Below are positions 1 to 12,094 of a stretch of DNA of 64,000 nt, one piece after another (the stretch's first letter is position 1; each line of letters starts with the position of its first letter). The stretch covers positions 6,494,044-6,558,043 of the forward strand of contig NC_088301.1 of assembly GCF_032854445.1 (NCBI RefSeq). The letters run 5' to 3'. The DNA comes from Liolophura sinensis. Taxonomy: Eukaryota; Mollusca; Polyplacophora; Chitonida; Chitonidae. The notes below the pieces were generated by a model. That model was not told the origin of the DNA. It saw nothing but the letters and a program-made list of their open reading frames with translations, and made no database searches. The translations under genes were made by a program, and so were the position numbers.

Positions 1-3000
1 ACACCCCACAGAGTCTGTCTGGGCCGTGTGCTGTCTGTCTAACGGAGATGTAGTGACAGGGGCCAGGTAAGGGAGACTACTCTGTACTCACTGAATACAG
101 TACTTCATGATTTGTTCCTTTGTGATATAACAGAGTCAGCTACATACAGCTTTAGTATTAAATTGATCTTAATTACATCTTCACAAACATTGTAAAATTC
201 TCCAGTGGTTTGTGATTGAAACGTGGAGCAGAGCACCCAATTCACCAAATACCAACATTGATTAGAACTTTTTTTCTCTTTTGTTTAGTGTCTGAGCTGT
301 TTATTCATTCATTTTGTCACAGAATTAGTAATTTGTGATTTTGATACAGTAAGATGTAGGTGGCTACTGTTGTTAATGCTGATTTATTAGAAACCTTTAT
401 TTAGAAGTTACAAGCTAAACTTGTAAGAACTTAATGTGTTACTTTCAGTGATGGAATCATCCGTGTGTTCAGCACGTGCCCAGACAGAGTTGCTGCCCCT
501 GAAATCCAGGTGGCTTTTGAGGAGCAGGTGGCTGCTTCCACCATTCCCACTCAGATTGGTGATATCAAGGTTTCTGACTTACCCGGTCCAGAGGCACTGC
601 TGAACCCAGGTGGGTATAGCTGTAATCATAACAGTGACGTCAATACAGTATGTTAAATGAACTTGTAGTGGCCAGGTGGGGACAGCTGTAATCATAACAG
701 TGACATCAATACAGTATGTTAACTGAACTTGTAGTGGCCAGGTGGGTACAGCTGTAATCATAACAATGACATCAATACAGTATGTTAAATGAACTCATAT
801 TGGCCAGGTGGGTACAGCTGTAATCATAACAGTGATATCAATACAGTATGTTAAATGAACTCGTAGTGGCCAGGTGGGTACAGCTGTAATCATAACAGTG
901 ACATCAATACAGTATGTTAAATGAACGAGAGTGGCCAGGTGGGTACAGCTGTAATCATAACAGTGACATCAATACAGTATGTTTAATGAACGAGAGTGGC
1001 CAGGTGGGTACAGCTGTAATCATAACAGTGACATCAATACAGTATGTTAAATGAACTCATAGTGGCCAGGTGGGTACAGCTGTAATCATAACAATGACAT
1101 CAATACAGTATGTTAAATGAACTTGTAGTGGCCAGGTGGGTACAGCTGTAATCATATCAGTGACGTTAATACAGTATGTTAAATGAACTCGTATTGGCCA
1201 GGTGGGTACAGCTGTAATCATAACAGTGACGTCATTACAGTATGTTAAATGAACGAGAGTGGCCAGGTGGGTACAGCTGTAATCATAACAGTGACATCAA
1301 TACAGTATGTTAAATGAACTCGTAGTGGCCAGGTGGGTACAGCTGTAATCATAACAGTGACATCAATACAGTGTGTTAAATGATCAAGAGTGGCCAGGTG
1401 GGTACAGCTGTAATCATAACAATGACGTCAATACAGTATGTTAAATGAACTCGTATTGGCCAGGTGGGTACAGCTGTAATCATAACAGTGACATCAATAC
1501 CGTGTGTTAAATGAACGAGAGTGGCCAGGTGGGTACAGCTGTAATCATACCAATGACGTCACTACAGTATGTTAAATGAACTCATAGTGGCCAGGTGGGT
1601 ACAGCTGTAATCATAACAATGACATCAATACAGTATGTTAAATGAACTCGTAGTGGCCAGGTGGGTACAGCTGTAATCATAACAGTGACATCAATACAGT
1701 ATGTTAAATGAACTCGTACTGGCCAGGTGGGTACAGCTGTAATCATAACAGTGACATCAATACAGTATGTTAAATGAACTCGTAGTGGCCAGGTGGGTAC
1801 AGCTGTAATCATAACAGTGACATCAATACAGTATGTTAAATGAACTCGTAGTGGCCAGGTGGGTACAGCTGTAATCATAACAGTGACATCAATACAGTAT
1901 GTTAAATGAACTCATAGTGGCCAGGTGGGTACAGCTGTAATCATAACAGTGACATCAATACAGTATGTTAAATGAACTCGTAGTGGCCAGGTGGGTACAG
2001 CTGTAATCATAACAATGACATCAATACAGTATGTTAAATGAACTCGTAGTGGCCAGGTGGGTACAGCTGTAATCATAACAGTGACGTCAATACAGTATGT
2101 TAAATCAACTTGTAGTGGCAGGTGGGTACAGCTGTAATCATAACAGTGACATCAATACAGTATGTTAAATGAACTCATAGTAGCATCATCAGAGGCCTTG
2201 AAAAGACTGAAAATTCAGAGTAACTTGCCTGAGCCATGAAAAGCCCATGAAAATTGCTTGAAGCTGGTACACATGTAAGTTCTGTGAAATGTTCATTCCA
2301 GGAGGTGTGGAAAATGTGAATTTTGGGCCTGGAAAAAAACTGGAAATTGAAATCTTTAAGCTTTACAAACCTTGATTGATACATTCAGATTACTTTGATA
2401 AGTAAAACTAAACAGTTGTTCACTCCTCAGCATGTAGGCCCTTGATCACAAAGGTAACAGACTCGAATCAGCCCTCGCTGGTTCAAGTGTGGCTTTAATT
2501 CAGGAAATATGTTGAAGGTGTTTGGTTTACTCTGGGAGCTCTGGGTTCCTCCCCCTGAGCAACGCTATAACAATGGCCTGGACGTAAGTAAATAAAGAAA
2601 TATTTTGTTATAACATGGAGCAGCCGTTCAATGGAGGGTTTCACTATGTGGAGGCTTAGCTGTATCTAGGTGTAAGAAAGGTTTTATGAAAAGAACGTGC
2701 AATGTTCTTATAAAGTTATAAAGGGTCTTGCCAAGATATGGCTGAAATATTGCTTATGTGGCGTTCAGCCATAATCATTCATAAAGTGAAGGGATGTTGC
2801 CCTGGGCCATGTTGGTTTAAAGTGAAATATTCTTCTCAGGTTGAGTACCAGGGTTAATAGCATGTCCAGTAAATATTGATCATGTTGTTTAATTAGGTGA
2901 CAGAGATGGGCAGTCCAAGATGGTTCGTGAGGACAACTCAGTACAGATGTATAACTGGAGTGCAAGAGAGAGTCGCTGGGTGAAGATTGGGGCTGTTGTA

Positions 3001-6000
3001 GGTTCTAGTGGGGGTTCTCAGGCTAGCTCAGGCAAAGTCCTCTACGAAGGAAAGGTGAAGAAATTTATATGTATATCTTCATGTGTGTACAAGGTGCAGG
3101 TGGGGACCTCCGTGGCTCAGTTGGTTAGCGCGCATAATGACCCGGGAGTCTCTCACCAATGCAGTCGCTGTGAGTTCAAGTCCAGCTCATGCTGGCTTCC
3201 TCTCCGGTCGTACGTGGGAAGGTCTGACAGCAACCTGCAGATGGTCGTCGGTTTCCCCTGGGCTCTGCCCGGTTTCCTCCGACCATAATGCTGGCCGCTG
3301 TTGTATAAGTGAGATATTCTTGAGTACAGAGTAAAACACCAATCAAATAAATAAATAAATAAATAAATCAAGGTGCAGGTTCAAAACCATCCATGAGCAG
3401 GGAATTTGTAGATGCCCCTGATCTCCCTGCTTGTGGTGTATTGATAAAAATAAGCGGTGAACCATGCCTTGTAATCATTTGTGCCATCTAAGGTTTGTGG
3501 GAGGCCAAATGTTGTTTACAAGTATGGACTGCATATATCTACATCAAAAGTAGGAAAGTTTGTCAGTAAAGTGGGTGGTTTACCTATAATTTTCATCAGG
3601 TAAATTGCTGTCTGCCATCGTGTAAGTGAAATGTTCTTGAGTATGGTGTTAAAATACCAATCATTCGTGTGCTTGTGTGGCGCAATGACCCAGGAACCTC
3701 TCACTAATGCGGCCGTTGTGAGTTCAAGTCCAGCTCATGCTGTGTTCTTCTCCGGTCATATAAGGAGAGGTCTCAGGCAACCTACGAATGGTCATGGGTT
3801 TCCTCCTAGAACTGGTCGTCGTCGTCACATAATTTAAATAAGTTTAAATATGGGGTGAAACACTAATCAAATAAATAAATCAAATACTAATCAAGGAAAT
3901 TAATAACAGATTAAAATAATATTTAAATATGAGTATGGTTAATTCAGTGGCTTTCTGTGTGGCTTTTTCAAACGTTACACCCATGTTTTTTGTACAGGAG
4001 TATGACTATGTGTTTGATGTGGAGCTCCAGGAAGGCAGCCCCCCTCTCAAGCTGCCCTACAACATCGCTGAAGACCCTTGGTTTGCTGCTCAGAACTTCC
4101 TCCACAAAAATGATCTGAGTCAGCTGTTTCTGGACCAGGTGGCCAACTTTATACAGGAGCAGACCAAGGGGGTGACTCTTGGTCAGGCTCAGCCTAAAGT
4201 CTCTGACCCCTTCACAGGTAACTTTGGCTGTGTGATCATATACATGTCTGGTCTGAATGTAAGGCTGTTCTCTCTTTGTGGAGAGAAGTTTTCATGTTTT
4301 TTTTTTCTTACGTGTAAATGGGGTTTTTTTACCCAGGGTGTGTTTTAATCATTATGATGATGTTTAAAGCAGTCTTTTTGGCTCAGTGTTAAAAATGCTA
4401 CACGAGTGACAAAAAACATATCAAATTTCTCCATGAAATGGTTTGCTGTTATGCATACGGATGTAAAAAACAGGTTGTCTCAAAACCCTGGAGTTCCGGT
4501 TTCCAGACAATTTGACCCTCAGTAAGATGTGGATTTGCAGTCCAAAACAGGAGGATTTTTTACCTGCCAAAAACACCCGTATCTGCTTTCGCCATTTTGC
4601 AGCTGAAAATTATGTAATGCAGTTGAGCTTGAAAGATTAGGTTACTGTGAGGGGCAGTTGACTAACCTAAAGTTTAACTGAACTGAAGACTGAGAGATAG
4701 CAAATATCTGTACTCTAGTGGCAAGGTCCACATCGCACAGGCATGATGCTGTACATGACTGGGTAGGAATTCTGACAATAACATCCAGTTGTCATTGTTT
4801 ATAGGTATGAATTATAGTTGTTGTGAAGCAGACAGAGTGAAAGAATAGTAAATAAATATTAAATTTTATGATAAACGCAGGAAATGTACAGTGTAACTCG
4901 GGCAGCTGGTATTGCCTTTGTAAAATCATTGTATGGAACTCAGAACCTGAAGCCTGGCTAGAGATGATGCATCATAAATCGGACCTTTTACATCGTCCTC
5001 TATGGGTTCAAACCAATTGGGACATGACCACTGAGCTGGGCAGCTGGCTGAAGATCAGCTAGGGCAGTAAATCTAATGTTTTTGGTGGATTGAAAATCAC
5101 TAATACATCAGAAACAATCCTGGTAATTATTACATTGTTTAAATAGTACATTAAATATACTGTTTAAACAGGGTATAATCTTTATAGTTAGGACCTGTAT
5201 CAAGATCTGGACACTAATGCTTGAAGTTTAATTACAATTAGGTAATTATATTCATTATTACTCCCATTCAGGTACTTCTTGTAATCATGGTTTTTTATGT
5301 ACACTGATTTTGTTTATGCAACTCCTGCTAAAGTATTGCACCAATTTCCCTGAAACTTGTATAAATGTCTTTCAAATCATCTAAACATCCTAATAATAAT
5401 TAATATTATTTTTATTTTCATTTATTTCTGAAAATGTTGGGAGAAGGAAAGGAGAGGGGGGGGAGTATTTCCGGACATTTGTATTCCAGTTGAGTATGGC
5501 CCCCAAAAAGTTACACCTCAGTGTGTTTTGCATTTTATTCAATGCAGAAACAAATTTAAAAACAAAAACATGGTAACCATATTTTGTAGATCGGCTTGAA
5601 TAGACTTTTCGGATGATTCAGTGATGCTTTATTTTAAGGTGGTCTATTCTTTTAAATTCTTGATGCGACTTGAAAATCAGTGCCCTGATTCGATCTGTTC
5701 TCTTTGGCTTAGGGGGTACCCGCTACGTGCCAGGGTCTGACTCGAGTGGCTCTCTACCCCAGTCTCAAGGAGCTGACCCCTTCACGGGTCAAGGCAGGTA
5801 TATCCCTTCATCAGGTTCAGCCTCATCCAAACCTGCTGACCCCTTCACAGGTGAGCCTTTTAAAGGATGGATCATCTAATGTGGACATCTTAGTGCCAAT
5901 AGACCCACATCTATGCTCACGTTGGCCATAAATCTGAACCTTAATTTTTGTTTTACTATAATTTTAGTTTTGTGAAAGGCAGTTATGCTGGTCAAGAGCA

Positions 6001-9000
6001 TTTGAAAGTACAGCGTCGTTAGTCGCTGTTGTGTGTAATACATCAGTAGTGGGTGAGGCCATATGTGTTTTTGCATGACATCACGCCAGGCAAAATTGGG
6101 AACAACAGAAAACTTCTGTTTCTGTTTTTGTACTGTCTTCGGAATTTTATAGTGGCAGGTTTTATACTGTACACCATGTTTACGATTTAGGAAACCCGTT
6201 CAGACTATCTGGATTCTTATCATTTAACCCTACTGTTATGATTTAAAGTTCTTGACACCGAAGGAGCTCTTTAATGCATACTGATTTCTCCAAACATTAG
6301 GTATGTCCAACTGTTAAAACAACCCGTGGAACACACCTCGATAATGTCAAGAGCTCGGCCTCATTAGTGAGAAACTTTGGTTCAATCCTTAAGTTCAGTC
6401 ACGCAGCACATTTGAGAATTGGCAGTCTCTCTCACAAGAGCTGATACCGTGGTGAACTAGGACTTTCAAGTCATTAATTTTTTTGTTGCTTGACATCATT
6501 CAGATATGTTGCTACATCTATCTGCCTTTTTATGTATTATGTACAGTATATAGTCTGCTGATTGTAATGTTGCACTGTTCATGTAAAAGTAGAATGCACA
6601 GAAATAGCGCACTTTATTAGTTCCGACTTCAGCATTCTGCATGTATTCCCATTAAATGCGGTGTTGATTCAAGTGGCACAGCCAGAGAGTTACAATGCGA
6701 AAAAACATCAAATATGTCTTAGGATATTCAGAACCGCCTGGGCATATAAGAGTGTTATTGCAGTCTGGTACCTTGCCTCTGGACAACTGCACAGCTCCAC
6801 ATAGGTGACAGGGTACCAGACGAACAGAGGCTCTGTTGCAATAGCCAGGCTAAAGAGTCTGTTGGGTAAAAAAAGAAAGATAAACAAGGTAAAAATGTAA
6901 GCTGTTCACTGGGATATTGTTGAAATAGTGTACATCTACCAGTGTCAGTTGTGAAAGGTGTTCTTTTTATTTGAAGAAACTGCACTCCAAATATCTTGAG
7001 GCATGGACACATTTCAGCACATTTCGCATTGTGACTCGGGTGGCTGCATGACTCAAATCAGAAATACATGTCTGTGGCTAATACTAACCCAGATATTCCT
7101 TGTTGACTCCGCTGTTAATCAGAGTAAGCTTGAATTAGCTTGAAAGTCCGGAAACGTCAGAAAAGTTCATGTGGTGTAGATTATGATTTCTTCCCTATCG
7201 CACAGGTTCCTCTAGCTACCAGCCCTCTGCATCAAGCTCCAGTACCCAGAACACCTACTTCCCCCGCAGACAGTTCCTGCTCTTTGAGGCAGTCAATCCT
7301 GCTCAGATCATGGGTATGTACATGCACAATATCTGTCCTCCATTTTCCTAACTTTAGATACATGCTGCATACTTGTGGCATGCTTACAAGAAAGGCATGA
7401 GAAGTCGGTTAAATAGTTATTTATTTGATTGGCATTTTACATGTACACCGTACTCAACAATATTTCACCTCTAAAATTATGGCCAGCGTTATGGTGGAAG
7501 CAAACCTATTGGGGGAAACCCTTTTGAATGTTTAAGCAATGTATTTTAGGCTTTGTCAGAAAGCTCTGGCCTTCTGGGAAATAATAGGAGAAAGAGAATA
7601 AATGTCAAAAAAAATGTATTATGTCATACTTGTGGCAGTATTTTGGTTTTGTTTTTTTCTTCAGGAAAAGTCAAAGAGTTCAATGAGAAGGTTGAGCCAG
7701 GTTTGAAGCTGGATGTACAGAAGGTGAACGATTTAAACACAAAGTTCACAGCAGGTTCCCTCTCAGAACAAGATTTGCCTATGTTGGTGTCCTTACTACA
7801 ATGGCCTGCAGGTAAGTTTTCAGATTTATTTGCCTTTTTGCTACTTTTACTTAACTCTTTAATTTGTTCAGCGAATATGTGGAAAGTTTATTACATATTT
7901 ACACAAGTGTCAAAATGTTCATAATATTCCTAATTTTGGCCTCGTAAATGATTGTTTGTTATATTTTATCCATTTCCTTATTGTTTTACCCTGATGTAAA
8001 TAAATCTAATGCATTTAACAGTTTCAAATCACACTGGATGAGTGGTCCTCCGTGACCAAGGTTGAAATTTAAATTTTGTCCTCCTTATCAGTGTTGTCTT
8101 ATATGTCCAAATTTCAATTTCCAGTACTGAAAACTAAGAATCATACCGAGTTTTGAAATTTCTCAATTTCCAATACTGAAAACTAAGCATCATACCGAGT
8201 TTTGAAATTTCTCAATTTCCAATACTGAAAACTAAGCATCATACAGAGTTTTGAAATTTCTCAATTTCAAGTACTGGAAACTAAGCATCATACCAAGTTT
8301 TGAAATTTCTCAATTTCAAGTACTGAAAACTAAGCATCATACAGAGTTTTGAAATTTCTCAATTTCCAGAACTGAAAACTAAGCATCATACCGAGTTTTG
8401 AAATTTCTCAATTTCAAGTACTGAAAACTAAGCATCATACAGAGTTTTGAAATTTCTCAATTTCCAGAACTGAAAACTAAGCATCATACCGAGTTTTGAA
8501 ATTTCTCAATTTCCAGCACTGAAAACTAAACATCATACAGAATTTTGAAATTTCTCAATTTCCAGTACTGAAAACTAAGCATCATACAGAGTTTTGAAAT
8601 TTCTCAATTTCCAGCACTGAAAACTAAGCATCATACAGAGTTTTGAAATTTCTCAGTTCCCAGCACTGAAAACTAAGCATCATACAGAGTTTTGAAATTT
8701 CTCAATTTCCAGTACTGAAAACTAAACATCATACAGAGTTTTGAAATTTCTCAATTTCCAGAAACATAAACGTTAAAGCATCGTACAGAGTTTTGAAATT
8801 TCTCAACTTCTAGTACCAAAGACTAAGCATCATACCGGGTATAGAGTTGTGAAATTTTGTCTTAATTCAGCAAGGACTTGTGTAATCAGCCCCTAGGCCG
8901 GAATCTGCAAAGCCAGTCGGAAATAGAATTTTATACCATACATGTTAAAACTGGGAACCCAAACAAATGTTATTTTGGGACATACATACCAAACTTTGAC

Positions 9001-9819
9001 CCACTTGGGCCTAAAACTGAGTAATATTTCAATGTTTTTTAAGTTTTCACCTACATACCTACATAAGTAAAAAATCACTTTGTGGAATCTGCCTCCAGTA
9101 TGTTACAAGGTGTGGTTGTTTTTGTAGCATTCAGCCTGTTATAACTGACATTTAGACACTTTAAGGACAAATTCTTCAGTGCTAAACAATACCAATCAGA
9201 TAAATATAGGAATGAATTAGTCTGTATGGTTTCTGTCTTACTTAACATTTCAGATGTCTTATTCCCTGTACTGGACATTCTACGAGCGGTGATCAGGCAA
9301 CCAGCTGTTAACCAGTATTTCTGTTCCACTGGACTAACCAGCTTGGAAGAAGTCATTAAGTACATATCTCCTGGTGCCTCTGCACCTAATCAAATGCTCA
9401 GCCTAAGGGTCATGTGTAACCTCTTCAGCCAATCAACAGGAGAGAAGTTTAACATGAAGCACCGTGACACAATTCTAGGTGCAGCTGTGAACTGTTTACA
9501 GGGAAGCACAAAAAACATTCAGGTTGCGCTAACAACTTTGCTGTTGAACTATAGTGTGTCTCTGGTTAGAACACCAGACGAGGAGTTCAAACCTCAGTGT
9601 GTTAGTGCATGCATCCAGGTGCTTAGTCATCCACAGCTGGACCCCGAGGCTATATTTCGCATTCTTGTGGCCCTGGGCACACTATTGGAAGACGACCCAA
9701 CCAGTCTTGCTGTAGCCAGGTCATTAGATATTCAGAATTTACTTCAACCATTGTCCAATCATCCAGAGCCAAAGAAAGTGTCAGAGTGCTCTACACTTTT
9801 ACTATCGCTGCTATCTTGA
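1..9819 (+). CDS. PLAA: PLAA, phospholipase A2-activating protein (Doa1/Ufd3 family), 5' part outside the window
   Basis: Ubiquitin-binding cofactor of the AAA ATPase p97/VCP in the cytosol and nucleus. Exons by splice sites: 1-66, 449-609, 2897-3054, 3998-4217, 5713-5850, 7206-7313, 7665-7811, 9254-9819 (stop TGA 9817-9819). Phases agree at every junction. About 521 codons are present; roughly the first third is off the left edge. In order: the last WD40 strand region ([16 protein letters not shown] across 1-66/449-609), a linker with a short [12 protein letters not shown] motif, the PFU domain (exon at 3998, [21 protein letters not shown]), three DPFTG motifs (ends of 3998-4217 and twice in 5713-5850), then a PUL armadillo-like domain ending in [14 protein letters not shown]. 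Introns hold a 66-bp and a 49-bp minisatellite and SINEs. Family assignment rests on colinear similarity to animal PLAA from memory and is firm; small boundary errors are possible. Confidence 0.95.
610..2185 (+). repeat. 66-bp minisatellite carrying the exon's 5' splice site
   Basis: About 24 head-to-tail units of 66 bp, with some 63-bp units where AACTCGTAGTGG becomes AACGAGAGTGG. The array begins exactly at the donor of the PLAA exon ending at 609, and each unit repeats the donor context CCAG|GTGGGTA followed by the first bases of the intron. Because 66 and 63 are multiples of three, the minus strand reads open for long stretches (for example 1582-1878, a 22-residue peptide repeat), which I take as a by-product. 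Confidence 0.95.
2435..2600 (+). repeat. Old SINE-like fragment (family B)
   Basis: A degraded repeat whose end has the phrase GGGTTCCTCC followed by a tail running into GTAAGTAAATAAAG. Related, equally decayed pieces are seen at 3365-3655, 15045-15235, 23035-23140, 53650-53945, 54690-54870 and 59860-59940. Common elements are a 'GGAAAGTT(C/T)GTCAGT' stretch, 'GGTTTCCTCCA(C/T)CCATAA' and a tail like that of the main SINE family. These look like old copies sharing a 3' tail with the main family. Confidence 0.5.
3103..3370 (+). mobile_element. Full-length tRNA-derived SINE (family A)
   Basis: The head resembles a tRNA: A-box-like GTGGCTCAGTTGGTTAGCGC at about 3112-3131 and B box GTTCAAGTCC at 3173-3182. 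The body contains GTACGTGGGAAGGTCTG, ACCATAATGCTGGCCGC and the tail ATATTCTTGAGTAC...AAAACACCAATC, ending in (AAAT)n. It sits in the PLAA intron 50 bp after the exon ending at 3054. This is the best reference copy for the family here. Confidence 0.9.
3659..3892 (+). mobile_element. SINE family A, diverged copy
   Basis: Shares GTGAGTTCAAGTCCAGCTCATGCTG and the body and tail of the copy at 3103-3370 but with many changes and a damaged A box. It lies in the same PLAA intron and the same orientation. Confidence 0.75.
7415..7530 (-). mobile_element. SINE family A, 3' fragment, reverse
   Basis: Starts with the inverted tail (TTTATTTGATTGG, TTTTACATGTACACCGTACTCAA) and runs into GGCCAGCGTTATGGTGGAAG. 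Head and A/B boxes are missing. It lies in the PLAA intron between exons 7206-7313 and 7665-7811. Confidence 0.7.
8104..8855 (+). repeat. 49-bp minisatellite with acceptor-like units, PLAA last intron
   Basis: About 15 units. Each holds TTTGAAATTTCTCAATTTCCAG then TACTGAAAACTAAGCATCATAC. The pyrimidine-rich stretch ending in CCAG resembles a 3' splice site. The last units are more diverged. The true acceptor of this intron is at 9253. Confidence 0.9.
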
Positions 9820-9942
9820 CTTCAGCAAAATTTAACCTGATCAAGAGATGTGATACAGATTTTTTTTAAACGAACAATTTATTTAATTATAATAATATGA
9901 TGTGTGACAATGTACTACACAATCTGAATGGTGTTACCGTAC

Positions 9943-9948
9943 AATAAA
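9943..9948 (+). promoter_or_regulatory. Poly(A) signal of PLAA
   Basis: AATAAA about 124 nt after the PLAA stop codon, the first canonical hexamer downstream. It fits a short 3' UTR. Confidence 0.75.
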
Positions 9949-10107
9949 AAAGTGCTCTAATAAACCGACTGTTCACATTATTAGGTGGCTTGGTGTTTTC
10001 ATGAGTTAAATTCTCTGATGACACTAACATTGGAACACAGTTTTAGTCACATCATTGAAAAAGTCTACTTTGCAGTGATAATAGATTTAATGCATGTAAT
10101 GTGCCCC

Positions 10108-10325
10108 CTTGTGGCAGGACGGATTTCCACCGCTCTTATCTAGTGCTGCTTCACTGAGACGGCTTACCAAAGGCAAGTAAGCTGCACCGCCTCAGCGATT
10201 ATACTGATGCGGGTCAACCAGTCGTTGCACTATCCCCTTCATGCTGAACGCCAAGCGAGGAATTTACAACTTCCTCCTGTAAGGTCTTAGATGTGGCTCG
10301 ACCCAGGATTGATCTTGGATCTACG
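10108..10325 (-). mobile_element. SINE family C with strongly conserved core, reverse
   Basis: Contains a core of about 90 bp (10199-10290) that is almost identical to 62189-62280. The tRNA-like head is truncated here: the sequence stops near the B box equivalent (CTCGACCCAGGATTGATC). Orientation is inferred from the better copy at 62095-62362. Confidence 0.7.
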
Positions 10326-10415
10326 ATAATAGATTTAGCCAGAATTTGAAATAAGGCCATCTCATTTCCAATTTTCTCCTATTTTCCCTATGTATCCCAT
10401 GTTAATTTTGTCAGA

Positions 10416-10448
10416 ATAGGGTGTCTCAAAGACACTGAGACACCCTAT
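10416..10448. repeat. Perfect hairpin, 13-bp arms, 7-nt loop
   Basis: Arms ATAGGGTGTCTCA and TGAGACACCCTAT are exact reverse complements around AAGACAC. The flanking sequence (ATTTTCTCCTATTTTCCCTAT) resembles 49365-49390, so it may be part of an old dispersed element. Confidence 0.7.
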
Positions 10449-10752
10449 ATCCTACCCCGCTCCCTCCCCTCTAGCAAAACCCTATGGCGGTGATCAACAC
10501 TAGTCAAAAATTTATATAGGGGTATAAATAAATGTTGCAACCACATTGAACTTGCTCTGCAGGCATGCAGGTGGAAATCTGTGCATCACATGTGGGTAAG
10601 TCTGTCATTTATTTGCCCAAGAGGGAAAGTTTATTCCAGGTACTAATTTCCTCTACTCATGAAGCTGCTTATTGTCTTGAAACATTGTGATGTGTTTAAT
10701 GCTAAAGACCACTACATTCCAGGGTATTGTCTATTCAGTACCCCAGTTAGGG

Positions 10753-10945
10753 TTTTATTTATTTATATAGTTGATTGGTGTTTTACACCGTACGGCAACC
10801 ACCATTATGGTGGGAGGAAAACCTGAGAAAATCCCATGAACATTCGCAGGTTGCTGGCAGAGCTTCCCATGTACGGCCAGAGAGGAAGCCGCATTGGCTG
10901 AACAACAACCGCGTTGGTGTGCTAACCACATCAACCACAGAGGCT
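10753..10945 (-). mobile_element. SINE family A, reverse
   Basis: Inverted tail (TTGATTGGTGTTTTACACCGTA), the body ACCATTATGGTGGGAGGAAA and GTACGGCCAGAGAGGAAGCC, and a damaged head with the GTGGTTAGCACACC equivalent and CTCTGTGG on the reverse strand. Confidence 0.8.
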
Positions 10946-12094
10946 CCAGTTAAGGTTTTGTTCTAACTGTGTATGTAATTTCTAAAAACATAGCAACTTA
11001 CACGTCCCCAAGCACCAGGGCTTCAGCAGAATTAGGTCCAATAAACCGGATGCATTGATGTGAATCGCAATGTGTTAGGCACTGGTCTAGAATGACATGA
11101 AATCTTATATTGTCCATGGAAGAACAATGCCAAGGGACCAAGCCTCTGCCAGGGCATCCTTGTGAAATATTATGACAGTTATTTCTATTTTGTGATATGG
11201 TTACCAAGTTGAGGGCTTTTCTTTGACCCATCATCACATTTATTACTATTGTGTGATATGAAAACTGTGGCCAGGAGTGTTCTATGACCTGTCATCCCAA
11301 TTATCACTTTTCCGTGACATCACTGAGATGAAGAGTTTTCTGGCGCCTATTATCACAGCTATCACTTTTGGACGACCTGTTATAATTTTCTATGACGTGT
11401 TTTGATCCTTCAGTGGATCAAAGAGTGAAAGTCCAGAACCAGTCAGTCCCCGGAAGCTCCGAGATTTTGGATGGTTTTGGTCGCTTTTCTGCAAGACAAC
11501 AAGTCTTGCCAAAAACTTAAATTTGTTTTGATTCAGCTGGCAGCTTAATATCATATATAATAATAATTGGGATGAGAGGGCGATTGAAGGGTGGTTGCTG
11601 AAATGGCACTATTGCATGCTGCGGCAGCCAAATAAGGGCTCAAGGACCGCTTACACTCAAGCTTTGGTAATTCAGACAGCCAGACACGTTTTATGCGGCT
11701 TCATGTGATTTAACTTGGGACTCACGTTTGCTGTCTGAGGCAGTTGAGCTACTCAAATACACAGGTGCCGTGTAAGGACATCTCAACTTGTGAGTTCCCT
11801 ACTCTCTATACGGTACGACTGTTCTTCACAAAGATTTAATTGATAGAATTTCTTCACTAATTGTTTTGATGTTTAATAACCCTGGTCACCGCTACATCAA
11901 CGTTAAATCAAATTCAATTCCACTGCATAAAGGGGTACCATTCTTGTGATGTCTCGTTCACATAGTTGCTTTGAATTTCCCATTATAATAAGATCTATGT
12001 GAAATTGGGGGAAACTATGTACCAACGGTGTTTAGGTATTCCATTAGGAACAAACTGTGCCCCCCTTTTGACTGACGTATAATTTCTGGTATTT

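Noticed and set aside
1582-1878. A 98-codon minus-strand frame with a 22-residue repeat
   Set aside because: It is the antisense of the 66-bp array inside a PLAA intron.
3112-3182. A functional tRNA gene at the SINE head
   Set aside because: A and B boxes are present but no cloverleaf with a proper acceptor stem could be made, and the sequence continues into the SINE body seen in many copies.
2920-3371. Overlapping frames on both strands covering a SINE
   Set aside because: The PLAA exon ends at 3054 with a good donor and a matching next exon; the rest is SINE sequence.
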